Assembly: GCA_031295385.1 (NCBI GenBank)
Contig: JAUMOL010000013.1
Coordinates: 1-64,000, forward strand
Length of the DNA: 64,000 nucleotides
Reading direction: 5' to 3'
DNA from: Collinsella sp.
Lineage (GTDB): Bacteria; Actinomycetota; Coriobacteriia; Coriobacteriales; Coriobacteriaceae
Shown: in pieces, positions 25,682 to 33,921 of the stretch
How the letters are laid out: each line of letters opens with the position of its first letter
Numbering within the stretch: the first letter of the stretch is position 1
Notes under the pieces: model-generated
The model's database searches: none
Told to the model about the DNA's origin: nothing
What the model saw: only the letters and a program-made list of their open reading frames with translations
Translations under genes and position numbers: made by a program

Positions 25682-26653
25682 ATGAAGCTTTCTAAGATTG
25701 CGGCCCTGTTTATGGTGCCGGTATTGGCCTTGTGCCTTGTGGCATGTTCGGCGCCCGGTGGCAATGCGAGCGAATCTGCGAGCTCCGATCCTAAGATCGC
25801 AGAACTCACTGCGCAGAAGCCGGCCAATGCCGACGAGGCCGCCGAGCTGTATGCGAAGCTCATGCAGAAGGAGAACGAGATCTTTTCGAGTGATAACGCG
25901 CTGTGGGAAAAGGTATTCAACGCGGCAAATAAAGACTCGGCAATGATTGAGGATGGCAGCAATTACGGCGATTTCCTGCTCAAGACCATCGACGGCGCTA
26001 AGGATGAGTTTACGGCGGATGAGCTTAAGACGCTCAAGGCCGGTGCACAGCAGATCAAGGAGATCGAGGACAAGCTCGAGAGCCTGGAGAAGGAGTTCCC
26101 CGGCTGTGGAAGCACGCCGAGTGCAGGCGAGAGCGTCGACGCTTCGACCGCTGGCATGACGGCTGGTGCCAATGCTTCGAGCGAGGCGACGAAGTTCCCC
26201 AGCTTTACGGGCAAGGACCTGGATGGCAACGACGTGAACAGCGACGAGCTGTTCTCTAAGAACAAGGTCACCGTCATGAACTTCTGGTTCACTACTTGCA
26301 AGCCGTGCGTGGGCGAGCTGGGCGATCTTGAGAAGCTGAATCAGGAGCTTGCCGAGAAGGGCGGCCAGGTCGTGGGCGTCAATTCCTTTACGCTCGATGG
26401 CAACAAGGGCGAGATCGCAGATGCCAAGGACGTGCTGAGCAAGAAGGGCGTGACATATAAGAACATCTGGTTCAAGTCGGATAGCGAGGCCGGTAAGTTC
26501 ACGTCAAATTTGTTCTCGTTCCCGACGACGTATGTCATCGATCAGAACGGCAACATCGTAGGGGATCCAATCGTGGGAGCCATTAGCTCCGCCGAGCAGC
26601 GCGCAGCACTCGACAAGCTTATCGACCAGGCGATTGCGAATAGCGAGCAGTAA
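25682..26653 (+). CDS. TlpA-like thioredoxin lipoprotein
   Basis: About 323 residues. Lipobox LVAC about residue 22 (MKLSKIAALFMVPVLALCLVAC), so exported and lipid-anchored. A helical N-terminal region (about 30-160) is followed by a redoxin domain with the active-site motif FTTCKPCVGEL (CxxC) in the TlpA/ResA position. Probably reduces or delivers disulfides outside the membrane, with electrons from the NapH-like protein. Start at 25682; an ATG at 25676 is too close to the GGAGGA. A Cys in FPGCGST within the helical part may form a second redox site. Confidence 0.88.
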   Translation: MKLSKIAALFMVPVLALCLVACSAPGGNASESASSDPKIAELTAQKPANADEAAELYAKLMQKENEIFSSDNALWEKVFNAANKDSAMIEDGSNYGDFLLKTIDGAKDEFTADELKTLKAGAQQIKEIEDKLESLEKEFPGCGSTPSAGESVDASTAGMTAGANASSEATKFPSFTGKDLDGNDVNSDELFSKNKVTVMNFWFTTCKPCVGELGDLEKLNQELAEKGGQVVGVNSFTLDGNKGEIADAKDVLSKKGVTYKNIWFKSDSEAGKFTSNLFSFPTTYVIDQNGNIVGDPIVGAISSAEQRAALDKLIDQAIANSEQ

Positions 26654-26732
26654 AAAACGCGTAAAGCATGGCGAGGATCGTGCGCCGCTGCGCGGAGTAG
26701 TCCGCTGCCTTTCAAGATAATCTCCACCATAT

Positions 26733-26760
26733 AGAGGTCCCGCTCGGGGCCTCTTCTTTT
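26733..26760 (+). terminator. Terminator of the redox operon
   Basis: AGAGGTCCC / GGGGCCTCT stem (with one G-U) followed by a TTCTTTT tail, about 80 bases past the lipoprotein stop. Confidence 0.75.
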
Positions 26761-26907
26761 AGGCGCCGTCCCGTTCGTTTTTTGGCGTGCTTCGTTACAT
26801 TCCTCACTGGCGCCGGCAAAAAATGGGGATAGAGTAGGACAAACGCGTCGAATACGAACGGCGGGGGAGAGCGGGCAAGTGCGCCCGCGTGGGAGAGGTT
26901 GCCGTCC

Positions 26908-29900
26908 ATGTTGGAGCTCAAGAGTATTTGCAAAAGGTACGTTACGCAGTCGTTTACGCAGGTGGCGCTCGATAGCGTAAGCCTGTCTTTTCGCGATAAC
27001 GAGTTCGTGGCCATTCTGGGTCCCTCGGGCTCGGGCAAAACTACGATGCTCAACGTTATCGGTGGGCTCGATCATTTCGATTCTGGTGACTTGCTGATCG
27101 ACGGCATATCGACCAAGGACTTTCACGATCGCGATTGGGATGCCTATCGCAACAACCGCATCGGCTTTGTGTTCCAGAGCTATAACCTCATTCCGCATCA
27201 GACCATTTTGGAAAACGTGGAGCTGGCGCTTACGCTCACGGGCGTGGGGCATGCCGAGCGTCGCCAGCGTGCGCGCGAGGCGTTGGAGAAAGTCGGCCTG
27301 GGCGAGCACGTTAACAAGCGCCCGAGCCAGCTTTCGGGCGGGCAGATGCAGCGTGTGGCCATCGCCCGCGCCCTGATTAATGATCCCGAGATTGTGCTGG
27401 CAGACGAGCCGACCGGCGCTTTGGATTCAACGACATCCGTACAGGTCATGGATCTGCTCAAGGACGTGGCGCGCGACCGTCTGGTTATTATGGTCACGCA
27501 CAATCCCGAGCTGGCGTACCAGTACGCCACGCGCATCGTTAACCTGGCGGACGGCAAGATCACCGACGATTCCGACCCCTTTGATGTAGCAAAGGCCGTG
27601 CGTCGCGAGGCTAAGCCTACGCGCAAAACCTCGATGAGCTTTGTGACGGCGTTGGGGCTTTCTGCCCGAAACCTCATGACCAAGAAGGGTCGCACGGCCA
27701 TGACGGCCTTTGCAGGTTCGATTGGCATTATCGGCATTGCGGCGATCCTAGCGCTGTCCAACGGCGTAAACGGCTACATCAAAAAGGTCGAGGAGGATAC
27801 GCTGTCGAGCTATCCGCTCACCATTTCCAAGCAGGATTACGACCTGTCGTCCATGATGGGCGGACAGGGGGCCACGGATGATGGCTCGTCTGAAAGCGTG
27901 GACTCGTCCGACGACAGCGTCGGCGGCAAGGCTAAGGGAACCGATAAGATTCCCGTGGTCACGGCCGTAAAGGATATGTTTGCGAGCGTTAAGTCCAACG
28001 ACATGACGAGCTTTAAGGCATGGCTCGATGCCGGTGACGACGGCATCGATAAAGAGGTCAACGCCATTCAGTACGGCTACGGTGTATCGCCGGTTGTCTA
28101 TCGTGCGGGTAAGGGCGATGAGAAGCCTGTCCGGCTGGTGCCCAACGCCATGACCGAGGCCATGAGCGGAGGCGCGAGCTCGGCGGCAACGGTGAGCATG
28201 GAATCCATGGGAACCTCGGTCTTTAACGAGATGATTGACGACCAGAGCCTGCTCGACAGCCAATACGACGTCGTGGCGGGGCATTGGCCTACGTCTGCTA
28301 ACGAAGCCGTGATGGTGCTTTCGAGCCGCGGCACGGTGGGCGACTACACGCTCTATAGCATCGGTGCGTTGGATATCGATGAGCTCAACGATCTGGTAAA
28401 CAGCGCTATGACGGCTGACGGTGGGGTCGAAACGCCCGAGACCGGCACCGACTTTACCTACGACGATGCACTGTCCACGACGTTTAAGGTGCTGTCGCCG
28501 GCCGATGCGTATCGCAAAAACGAAGAGACCGGCATGTGGACCGATATGTCTGGCGACACCGACTTTATGGCCGCCAAGGTTGCCGACGGTATCGACGTGC
28601 ACATTGTGGGCGTGGTGCGACCCAACGAGACCGCCAACGCGAGCGCGTTGTCCCCGGGCATTGCCTACACGCATGCGCTGACTCGCCAGCTTATGGAGCG
28701 CGCCGCCGATTCGCAGATTGTGCAGGAGCAGCTTGCCCACCCCGAGACGGATGTCTTTACGGGCAAAACCTTCGACGAACTGCAAGGCGAGGCCAAGCAA
28801 GGCGTTGATCTGGGCAGCATGTTCAGTGTGGACGAGGCGGCGCTCAAGAGTGCGTTTTCGTTTGATGCGTCTGCGCTCTCGGGTGCGGCCGGCGACGGCA
28901 TTGATCTTTCGGGCGTCGATCTGTCGGGCCTGGATATTGATCTTTCGGGCGTTGGCAAGGACATCGACTTTGGTGACATCATGGCCAAAGCGCCGGCTCC
29001 AGATTTCTCGGGCATCTTTGACGGCCTGGAACTCACGCCCGAGCAAATGCAGCAGGTGGGAACGCTAGCCAACCAGCTGTTTGAGAGCTTTTTGCAGTCT
29101 GATCAGTTTAGGGCGCTGTCACCCGATGATCTTAAGGACGCGTCAAAGCTTGCTGCCGCATTCTCGGCGTATCTTGAGAGTGATACGGCAGCCCAGCAAA
29201 TCCTGGCCCAGCTCAAAGCGCTCGGCGGCGATGCCCTGGCCGAGCGCCTGCAGCAGGCGATGACCGACTATGTGCAAAAGCAGCTGGCTCCGTATCTGCA
29301 GCAGGCTATGGATCAGGTGATGAAGTCGATCAGCGATCAGATTGCGGCGACGGTGTCAGCTCAGCTCAGGGCAGGCGCAGCAGGGCTCATGGGCCAGATG
29401 GCGACGCAGATGTCGTCGAGTTTTGCTAACCTGGCGAGCGCCATGCGCGTGGATGCGAGTGCCTTTGCTCATGCCATCCATTTCAACATGGACGCCGAGG
29501 ACCTGAGCTCGCTCATGATGAGCTATGCGAAGGCGTCGAAGCTTACCTACGACAACAATCTGACCACGTTGGGTTATGCGGACGAGGCAGATCCCATCTC
29601 GGTCAAGATTTTCCCGCGCGACTTTGAGGCCAAGGAGCGCGTACTCGATCACATCGATGCGTACAACAAGCAGGTCAAAGCCGCTGGCCATGATGATCGG
29701 GCAATTTCGTACACCGACTACATGGGCATCATCATGGGTTCGGTGACCGACATCGTGAACACCATCAGCTTGGTGCTCATCGCATTCGTGAGCATCAGCT
29801 TGGTGGTGAGCTCCATCATGATCGGCATCATCACGTATATCAGCGTGCTGGAGCGTAAAAAGGAGATTGGCATCCTGCGCGCGATTGGCGCGTCGAAGCG

Positions 29901-30165
29901 CAACGTGGCAAACGTGTTCAACGCCGAGACCTTTATCGAAGGCCTCATCTCCGGCGTCTTTGCCATTGTCGTCGTGGTGGCCGTGAGCTTTCCGGTTAAT
30001 GCCTGGGCGCTTGCTGCCAAACAGGTGCCCAATCTGATGAGCTTGCCCGTGCAGGATGCGCTGGTGCTCATTGCAATTTCGGTGCTGCTGACGGTCGTCG
30101 CCGGTCTGCTGCCGGCTCGCAGCGCATCCAAAAAGGATCCTGTGGAAGCCCTACGCTCCGAATGA
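26908..30165 (+). CDS. MacB-type ABC transporter, ATPase fused to FtsX permease with very large extracellular domain
   Basis: About 1085 residues. The ATPase half has Walker A GPSGSGKTTML, signature LSGGQMQRVAIA and LADEPTGALD. TM1 is near residue 255-275. A huge extracytoplasmic domain (about 290-930) contains an Asp/Leu/Ser/Gly run (DLSGVDLSGLDIDLSGVG) and coiled-coil helices (LQQAMTDYVQKQLAPYLQQA). The C-terminal FtsX block has three TMs (about 955-1080) with the ERKKEIGILRAIGASK motif. ATPase, TM and FtsX modules in one chain make it a single-gene MacB-like mechanotransmission transporter. The extracellular domain is far larger than in MacB; substrate unknown. Confidence 0.85.
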   Translation: MLELKSICKRYVTQSFTQVALDSVSLSFRDNEFVAILGPSGSGKTTMLNVIGGLDHFDSGDLLIDGISTKDFHDRDWDAYRNNRIGFVFQSYNLIPHQTILENVELALTLTGVGHAERRQRAREALEKVGLGEHVNKRPSQLSGGQMQRVAIARALINDPEIVLADEPTGALDSTTSVQVMDLLKDVARDRLVIMVTHNPELAYQYATRIVNLADGKITDDSDPFDVAKAVRREAKPTRKTSMSFVTALGLSARNLMTKKGRTAMTAFAGSIGIIGIAAILALSNGVNGYIKKVEEDTLSSYPLTISKQDYDLSSMMGGQGATDDGSSESVDSSDDSVGGKAKGTDKIPVVTAVKDMFASVKSNDMTSFKAWLDAGDDGIDKEVNAIQYGYGVSPVVYRAGKGDEKPVRLVPNAMTEAMSGGASSAATVSMESMGTSVFNEMIDDQSLLDSQYDVVAGHWPTSANEAVMVLSSRGTVGDYTLYSIGALDIDELNDLVNSAMTADGGVETPETGTDFTYDDALSTTFKVLSPADAYRKNEETGMWTDMSGDTDFMAAKVADGIDVHIVGVVRPNETANASALSPGIAYTHALTRQLMERAADSQIVQEQLAHPETDVFTGKTFDELQGEAKQGVDLGSMFSVDEAALKSAFSFDASALSGAAGDGIDLSGVDLSGLDIDLSGVGKDIDFGDIMAKAPAPDFSGIFDGLELTPEQMQQVGTLANQLFESFLQSDQFRALSPDDLKDASKLAAAFSAYLESDTAAQQILAQLKALGGDALAERLQQAMTDYVQKQLAPYLQQAMDQVMKSISDQIAATVSAQLRAGAAGLMGQMATQMSSSFANLASAMRVDASAFAHAIHFNMDAEDLSSLMMSYAKASKLTYDNNLTTLGYADEADPISVKIFPRDFEAKERVLDHIDAYNKQVKAAGHDDRAISYTDYMGIIMGSVTDIVNTISLVLIAFVSISLVVSSIMIGIITYISVLERKKEIGILRAIGASKRNVANVFNAETFIEGLISGVFAIVVVVAVSFPVNAWALAAKQVPNLMSLPVQDALVLIAISVLLTVVAGLLPARSASKKDPVEALRSE

Positions 30166-30195
30166 TGTGACAAAGGGACAGCCCCTTTGTCACAT
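30165..30195. repeat. TGTGACAAAGGG palindrome, copy 1
   Basis: ATGTGACAAAGGG / CCCTTTGTCACAT around ACAG, overlapping the last base of the ABC stop codon. Two relatives at 36349-36379 and 36662-36692. Probably a 3'-end hairpin or repeat-family element. Confidence 0.8.
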
Positions 30196-30221
30196 TGGGC
30201 CCTCGCGAAATTGGGGTCTAA

Positions 30222-30235
30222 TTACCGTTCGGCAG
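30222..30235. promoter_or_regulatory. Possible TetR operator, degenerate copy
   Basis: TTACCG-TT-CGGCAG is the same dyad as CTACCG-N2-CGGTAG at 32464-32477 with two changes. It lies about 110 bases before the first MFS gene. Confidence 0.4.
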
Positions 30236-30264
30236 GTTAAGAACTCCCTCTCCCCGCTTAATGC

Positions 30265-30303
30265 TTGACGAAGAGTCCCCTGGTTTATATACCTATCGGT
30301 AGG
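30265..30303 (+). promoter_or_regulatory. Promoter of the first MFS gene with overlapping TetR-type site
   Basis: TTGACG (30265-30270), 17-base spacer and TATACC (30288-30293). The -10 overlaps ACCTATCGGTAGG (30291-30303), a variant half-site of the locus dyad. A repressor bound there would block initiation. Confidence 0.55.
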
Positions 30304-30339
30304 CATATAGGATGTAATGCCGATAGAAATGGAGTGACC

Positions 30340-31620
30340 ATGGCTCTCACCGTACCAGACGAAAAAGACCGTCCTCGCGAGAGCGGCGCATTTGCTTGGA
30401 TTGTCGTTATTGCGCTCGGCTTAATGTCCGCCGGGACGACTGGCACATATAGCATTATTGCCGGCTCATTCGTTGCTCCAGTATGTGAAGACCTGGGCTT
30501 TGAGTACACCTCTTTCTCTTTCTATTTCACTGCGATTCTTCTTGGCCTTGCACTTGGACTTCCACTTTTGAGCCGTTTCATTCCAAAAGTAATAGGCAAA
30601 CCGTGGCATATTTGCGTTGAACTCGTCCTTATTGCCGCCGGCGCCGCAATGGCGTTCTACACCGAAGTCTGGATGTTCATCGTCTCCGCTGCGGTGATCG
30701 GCATCTGCTTTTCATTCACAACGGGCGTCTGCATGTCCGATGTTATTGACCAATGGTTCAGTAAATCGTCCGGTCTTGCCATCGGCCTTGCTTGGGGCGT
30801 TAATTCTCTCTGTACGCTGTTGTTGAGCCCTGTCATTACGCTGGTTATCGAGCAACAAGGCTGGCGTACGGGATACATCGTACTTGCGGCCGTTTCTGCA
30901 GCTATGATTTTACCTGCGAGTGCATTTATCATTCGCCTTAAACCCTCTGATCGCAACATGCTTCCGTACGGAGAGACCGCCTCTGAAACCCATGAAAGAC
31001 ACAGCGTCGATGAGCGGGAAGATACCCTTTCGGGCATGGCACTACGTGATGCCACGAAAACGCCGTCTTTTATTCTCTGTGTCCTCCTGCTTTGCGTGGC
31101 GCAGCTCACCTGCTGCATGAACCAGTTGTTTCCAACCTATGCAAGCGAGGTCGGTTTCAATCCCATCGTAGGAAGCTTAATGGTCTCGGCAGCTTCGTTC
31201 TCCGACATCTTCCTAAATCCCTTCGTAGGCAAAACATGTGACAAGCTCGGCTCTATTAAAGCAACGGTCGCGTGGACAGGTGTCAGCATTTTTTCGTTCC
31301 TGCTTCTCATCATTGGCGGAAGCAATGAGACTGTTTCAATCATTGCAGCTGGCGTAAACGATGCCATGTTCGCCATCGTTGGAACCGCAATGCCGATGCT
31401 TCTCCTCTCGCTCTTTGGATCACGCGATTTTGGAAGGATCTATTCGATCGTTTGCTCAGCGGGCTATGTCGTCGGTGCTTTTGGAATGCCGGTCATGATG
31501 AAGGTTTACGGCATGGCAGGGTCATTCCAGGGAGTGTTTATCTTCTGCATTGCCTGCAACCTTATGATTGCTGCGTTTGCTATCGTTTCCGGCTTTCTCA
31601 GTAAGGCTGCTGAAAAGTAA
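30340..31620 (+). CDS. OFA-type MFS carrier 1 of the deiminase locus
   Basis: A 426-residue MFS carrier with twelve hydrophobic spans and a cytoplasmic mid-loop (ETASETHERHSVDEREDTL). Motifs: GLMSAGTTGTYSIIAGSF in TM1, FTTGVCMSDVIDQWF before TM5, AWGVNSLCTLLLSPVITLV. Strongly similar along its whole length to the carrier at 34998-36263, so the two are recent paralogs. The OFA family carries oxalate, formate and other small carboxylates; the substrate here is unknown but should relate to the deiminase/carbamoyltransferase pair. Start at 30340 (GGAGTGACC upstream). Confidence 0.85.
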   Translation: MALTVPDEKDRPRESGAFAWIVVIALGLMSAGTTGTYSIIAGSFVAPVCEDLGFEYTSFSFYFTAILLGLALGLPLLSRFIPKVIGKPWHICVELVLIAAGAAMAFYTEVWMFIVSAAVIGICFSFTTGVCMSDVIDQWFSKSSGLAIGLAWGVNSLCTLLLSPVITLVIEQQGWRTGYIVLAAVSAAMILPASAFIIRLKPSDRNMLPYGETASETHERHSVDEREDTLSGMALRDATKTPSFILCVLLLCVAQLTCCMNQLFPTYASEVGFNPIVGSLMVSAASFSDIFLNPFVGKTCDKLGSIKATVAWTGVSIFSFLLLIIGGSNETVSIIAAGVNDAMFAIVGTAMPMLLLSLFGSRDFGRIYSIVCSAGYVVGAFGMPVMMKVYGMAGSFQGVFIFCIACNLMIAAFAIVSGFLSKAAEK

Positions 31621-31656
31621 TAAGCGCCGATTGCATCGGCATAGATTGCCACGCAA

Positions 31657-31698
31657 CAGGGGTCGACTCCAAGCCAGACTGGAGTCGGCCCCTGTTTT
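31657..31698. terminator. Terminator after MFS carrier 1
   Basis: CAGGGGTCGACTCCA / TGGAGTCGGCCCCTG with a TTTT tail, between convergent MFS and TetR genes; it can serve both. Confidence 0.85.
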
Positions 31699-31756
31699 CG
31701 TTTAAAGGTTGCCCGCAGGCACCATGTGTGCCAACATGCGTTTCAGCTTGGCTGGT

Positions 31757-32335
31757 CTATTTGAACATAAGCTCGACTATTCCCGCCCAAACCGCTTTTT
31801 CATCAATATCCTCACCTTGAGCGACCGTATTGCTCGCTCCCTCCAGAACGGTATATAGAATTTGTACGTAGAGCATCACGTCGGCACTATCGGAAAACGC
31901 GCCAATCTCTACACCATGAAGAAGGATGTCTTTAAGCGCATCCATGGTTCGTTTGGTCGCCGTCGCTTGACGTTCCTGAACTGCAGGAATTCGATTTGCT
32001 TGAACGCTAACCTCGGCCAGCACGCGCCGGCGTTTTTCATCGCTTCGATAGCCACCTATAACTGAATTGCCGAGCTCGATAAGCGCGGCCTTGAACCCGT
32101 CCCTATCGACTATTAGCGAGTAGTCGCGCTGATAGTCAATGGTCGGAAACATGCTGTCCAAGAGCGTAGTGAAAATCTCCTCTTTAGAGGGAAAGTAGTA
32201 GTACACCGACGGCTTGGATATACCGACAAAGTCGCAAATCTTTCCGATAGACGCTTTGTCATAACCGACTTCTGCCACAAGATCGTACATTGCGTCCAAT
32301 ATTTTTTTTCTCGTGCTCACGCTGCATTTCTCCAT
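31757..32335 (-). CDS. TetR-family repressor of the deiminase locus
   Basis: A 192-residue regulator: STRKKILDAMYDLVAEVGYD, the HTH IGKICDFVGISKPSVYYYFP, then an all-helical ligand domain with no Cys pair or known effector motif. Transcribed leftward between the first MFS gene (convergent) and the deiminase (divergent). Palindromes CTACCG-N2-CGGTAG in front of the deiminase, and weaker copies in front of MFS 1, are its likely operators. Start ATG at 32335 with GGAAG upstream. The effector may be the pathway substrate. Confidence 0.88.
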   Translation of the reverse strand: MEKCSVSTRKKILDAMYDLVAEVGYDKASIGKICDFVGISKPSVYYYFPSKEEIFTTLLDSMFPTIDYQRDYSLIVDRDGFKAALIELGNSVIGGYRSDEKRRRVLAEVSVQANRIPAVQERQATATKRTMDALKDILLHGVEIGAFSDSADVMLYVQILYTVLEGASNTVAQGEDIDEKAVWAGIVELMFK

Positions 32336-32463
32336 TGCAAATCACTTCCGCACTACCAACATTATTAAGGATGGCAACGGAACATTAATTCGTGTCCAAA
32401 CATGACCACTATATACGGTGAACGGTACGTATCAGTAGGCGAGCGGCAATTATTCAAAACTAT

Positions 32464-32477
32464 CTACCGAACGGTAG
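32464..32477. promoter_or_regulatory. TetR operator palindrome before the deiminase
   Basis: CTACCG-AA-CGGTAG: 6 bp arms around a 2 bp centre, 96 bases before the deiminase start and between divergent TetR and deiminase genes. A related CGGTA motif lies about 40 bases upstream. Confidence 0.6.
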
Positions 32478-32559
32478 GTATAGTAGTACTATAGCAGGTG
32501 AAACCCCGCTATTGTCGCGGCCGGACAGCATCGCGGGAAACCCGACGGAAGGACCAACC

Positions 32560-33798
32560 ATGTACGAGAACTACCGTATGCCGGGCGAGTTCGAGAAGCG
32601 CTCCAACGTCTATGTGACATGGCTTCCCGATTACATCCGTGCAGAGGGCTACGATAACCGCCAGCCCTGCGTTGACGTGATCAAGGCTCTGCTCGAGTAT
32701 GGCGACGTTACGGTCAACCTCAATTGCGGCACCCCCGGCTCCTATGAGGAGGCTTGCTCACGCCTGAAGGAGGAGGGGGTTGATCTCGATCGTATCGAGA
32801 TCACGCAGTTCGAAGACTCCAACTTCTATGTCCGCGACAACGGCCCCAGCATCATGGTCGACGACAAAGGCCATTCTTATATGGTCAACCCCGCTTGGAC
32901 CTATTACGGCGTGTGGGACAAGAATTCCCCAGAGTGCCAGTCCGCACGCAGGGCAGCTGTTCACATGGCGGTTGCGCTCGGATGCTTCGATATCGTCAAT
33001 TCCGAAATGGTTTCGGAGGGCGGCGACCGCGAGTTTGACGGTCACGGCACCCTGATCGCCATCGAGGACACGGAATGCCGCAAGCGCAATCCCGAGTTCT
33101 CAAAAGAGGAAGTGGAGGCCGAGTACAAGCGCATCTACAACCTCAACAAGGTTATCTGGCTGCCGCAGCCTATGCTTGAGGACGACGACTATCGACTGGG
33201 CATCCTCGACGAGAAGGAAGATGGAACTCCTGTCTTCGGCATGAGCTTTGCAGCCCACATCGATGAGATGTGCCGCTTTATCACCCCGAACAAGATTCTT
33301 CTTGCCGAGGTATCCGATGAGGAGGCCGCCTCGAGCAAGGCGGGCGCGGAGTCGCGTCGTCGCATCGACGCCGCCTACGAGATCCTGCGCGCCGAGACGG
33401 ACTGGGAGGGCAAGCCCTTCGAAATCGTCCGCATGCCCACTGCCGAGCCGATCGAGGTTGTCATCGCCCCCGGCGACGAGGACTACGAGCTGTATAAGGG
33501 CTTCATCGACGAAATGGGCGGCAAGTTTATGGATGGCACCCCCTGGCCCGAGGGCCCCGTCCACTTCTACGCCGCAGCGAGCTACTGCAATTTCCTGATT
33601 TGCAACGGCGTCGTTCTTGGCCAGCGTTATTACCACGAGGGCATGAGCGAGGTCGTGAAAGAGAAGGACGAGCAGGCCAAGGCAGTTCTTGAGAGCTGCT
33701 TCCCCGATCGCAAGGTCATCATGATTGATTCCCTCGCGCTTAACCTGTCCGGCGGCGGCGTGCACTGCTGGACCAAGGACGTGGCAGCCAGCTGCTAG
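32560..33798 (+). CDS. Agmatine/peptidylarginine deiminase-family enzyme
   Basis: A 412-residue enzyme of the PAD_porph family (PF04371), longer than typical agmatine deiminases (about 350-370). Opening: MPGEFEKRSNVYVTWLPDY. Catalytic parts: EDSNFYVRDNGPS, GGDREFDGHGT (acid), FAAHIDEMCRF (His) and the nucleophilic Cys in LSGGGVHCWTKD. It should hydrolyse a guanidino or amidino group to a ureido group with release of ammonia. Agmatine is the family's best-known substrate, but the companion carbamoyltransferase lacks ornithine and standard putrescine-pocket features, so the substrate is open. Start at 32560 (GGAAGGACCAACC). Confidence 0.85.
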   Translation: MYENYRMPGEFEKRSNVYVTWLPDYIRAEGYDNRQPCVDVIKALLEYGDVTVNLNCGTPGSYEEACSRLKEEGVDLDRIEITQFEDSNFYVRDNGPSIMVDDKGHSYMVNPAWTYYGVWDKNSPECQSARRAAVHMAVALGCFDIVNSEMVSEGGDREFDGHGTLIAIEDTECRKRNPEFSKEEVEAEYKRIYNLNKVIWLPQPMLEDDDYRLGILDEKEDGTPVFGMSFAAHIDEMCRFITPNKILLAEVSDEEAASSKAGAESRRRIDAAYEILRAETDWEGKPFEIVRMPTAEPIEVVIAPGDEDYELYKGFIDEMGGKFMDGTPWPEGPVHFYAAASYCNFLICNGVVLGQRYYHEGMSEVVKEKDEQAKAVLESCFPDRKVIMIDSLALNLSGGGVHCWTKDVAASC

Positions 33799-33845
33799 CG
33801 AGCCTTTGAGCCTGCACTGTCTGATTTAGGCGCCACACTTACTGC

Positions 33846-33877
33846 TCCCCGAGGGATATCCGTGTTTCCCTCGGGGA
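33846..33877 (+). promoter_or_regulatory. Intergenic hairpin between deiminase and carbamoyltransferase
   Basis: TCCCCGAGGGA / TCCCTCGGGGA stem with a 10-base loop and no T-run. Likely an mRNA-stability or partial-attenuation element inside the operon. Confidence 0.6.
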
Positions 33878-33921
33878 CACATTCAACACTATTTTTGATA
33901 ATAATTCGAAAGGAAATAGAA

